The notes beneath the pieces were generated by a model. The model was given only the letters and a program-made list of their open reading frames with translations. It had not been told where the DNA came from and ran no database searches. A DNA stretch of 64,000 bases from JBIOHP01 sp044449065 (GTDB lineage: Bacteria > Bacteroidota > Ignavibacteria > UBA10030 > SZUA-254). The stretch spans positions 190,871 through 254,870 of the forward strand of contig JBIOHP010000002.1 in the NCBI GenBank assembly GCA_044449065.1. Reading direction: 5' to 3'. A program made the translations under genes and the position numbers. Shown here piece after piece: positions 63,958 to 64,000 of this stretch. Each line of letters begins with the position of its first letter. The first letter of the stretch is position 1.

Positions 63958-64000
63958 ATGCAGGACTTGACGATGAGCCATAAAGAACGAGAACGTCTCA
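63958..64000 (+). CDS. Transposase, ISNCY-like, N-terminal fragment (partial)
   Basis: Begins ATG with GAAAGGAATTCC upstream and reads MQDLTMSHKERERL to the window edge. The MSHKERERL opening resembles the N-terminus of ISNCY-type transposases, which start with a helix-turn-helix. Only 14 residues are visible, so the family call rests mostly on the upstream repeated TGTCATG boxes. Confidence 0.45.
   Translation, partial: MQDLTMSHKERERL

Overview
The window looks like a chromosomal stretch from a Gram-negative member of the Bacteroidota/Chlorobi/Ignavibacteria group, most likely an Ignavibacteria-like lineage. The main evidence is five secreted proteins that end in a type IX secretion sorting tail with the N-Y-P-N-P-F-N-P core followed by a beta-rich segment and a basic C-terminus. 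Outer-membrane beta-barrel proteins, a TolC/MacA/MacB-type exporter and moderate G+C fit this. The assignment is an inference from protein style; no rRNA or tRNA gene was found in the window.

Layout. 1-2.1 kb (minus): a cystathionine beta-synthase/cysteine synthase cut by the window edge, and larB. 2.25-10.4 kb (plus): plsY, a split transketolase pair, an HtrA-type protease, purB, and a lysine-catabolic pair (ALDH7-like dehydrogenase plus L-lysine 6-transaminase) closed by a terminator. 10.7-19.6 kb (minus): two sorting-tail proteins, a zinc-finger anti-sigma-like membrane protein, a GxxExxY gene inside a perfect inverted repeat, a possible divergent sigma-like regulator, and a subtilisin-type protease. 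20-25.4 kb (plus): a membrane protein, a second aldehyde dehydrogenase, a lipoprotein, a YbjQ protein and a Rossmann-fold protein of unknown role. 26-33.6 kb (minus): a tripartite exporter operon (TolC, MacA, ATPase, FtsX-type permeases), with two tandem paralogous permeases. 33.7-43.3 kb (minus): tRNA nucleotidyltransferase, Gfo/Idh/MocA oxidoreductase, a GT-C-like membrane protein coupled to a HAD phosphatase, and a 1495-residue sorting-tail protein. 43.6-47.7 kb (plus): class I aldolase, a broken small membrane gene, ogt, an RlmI-like methyltransferase and a barrel protein. 47.9-54.7 kb (minus): uvrA, a barrel protein and carB.

54.8-57.5 kb is the most striking region. A complete IS1-type transposon (54786-57477) has 17-bp inverted ends with one mismatch and a perfect 8-bp target duplication (TAAATCCG). 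Besides its transposase it carries two overlapping small genes, a DUF5678-like plus retropepsin-like gene pair, and a small basic protein. Its internal promoters are near-consensus, and one appears to make a leaderless transcript. Beyond it lie two more sorting-tail proteins, an FmdB-type zinc ribbon protein, thioredoxin with a CAPC active site, ettA, and at the right edge the start of another insertion sequence.

The intergenic spaces are rich in dispersed palindromic repeats of at least five families (A to E below). They often sit beside terminators and in two cases flank a gene as inverted copies.
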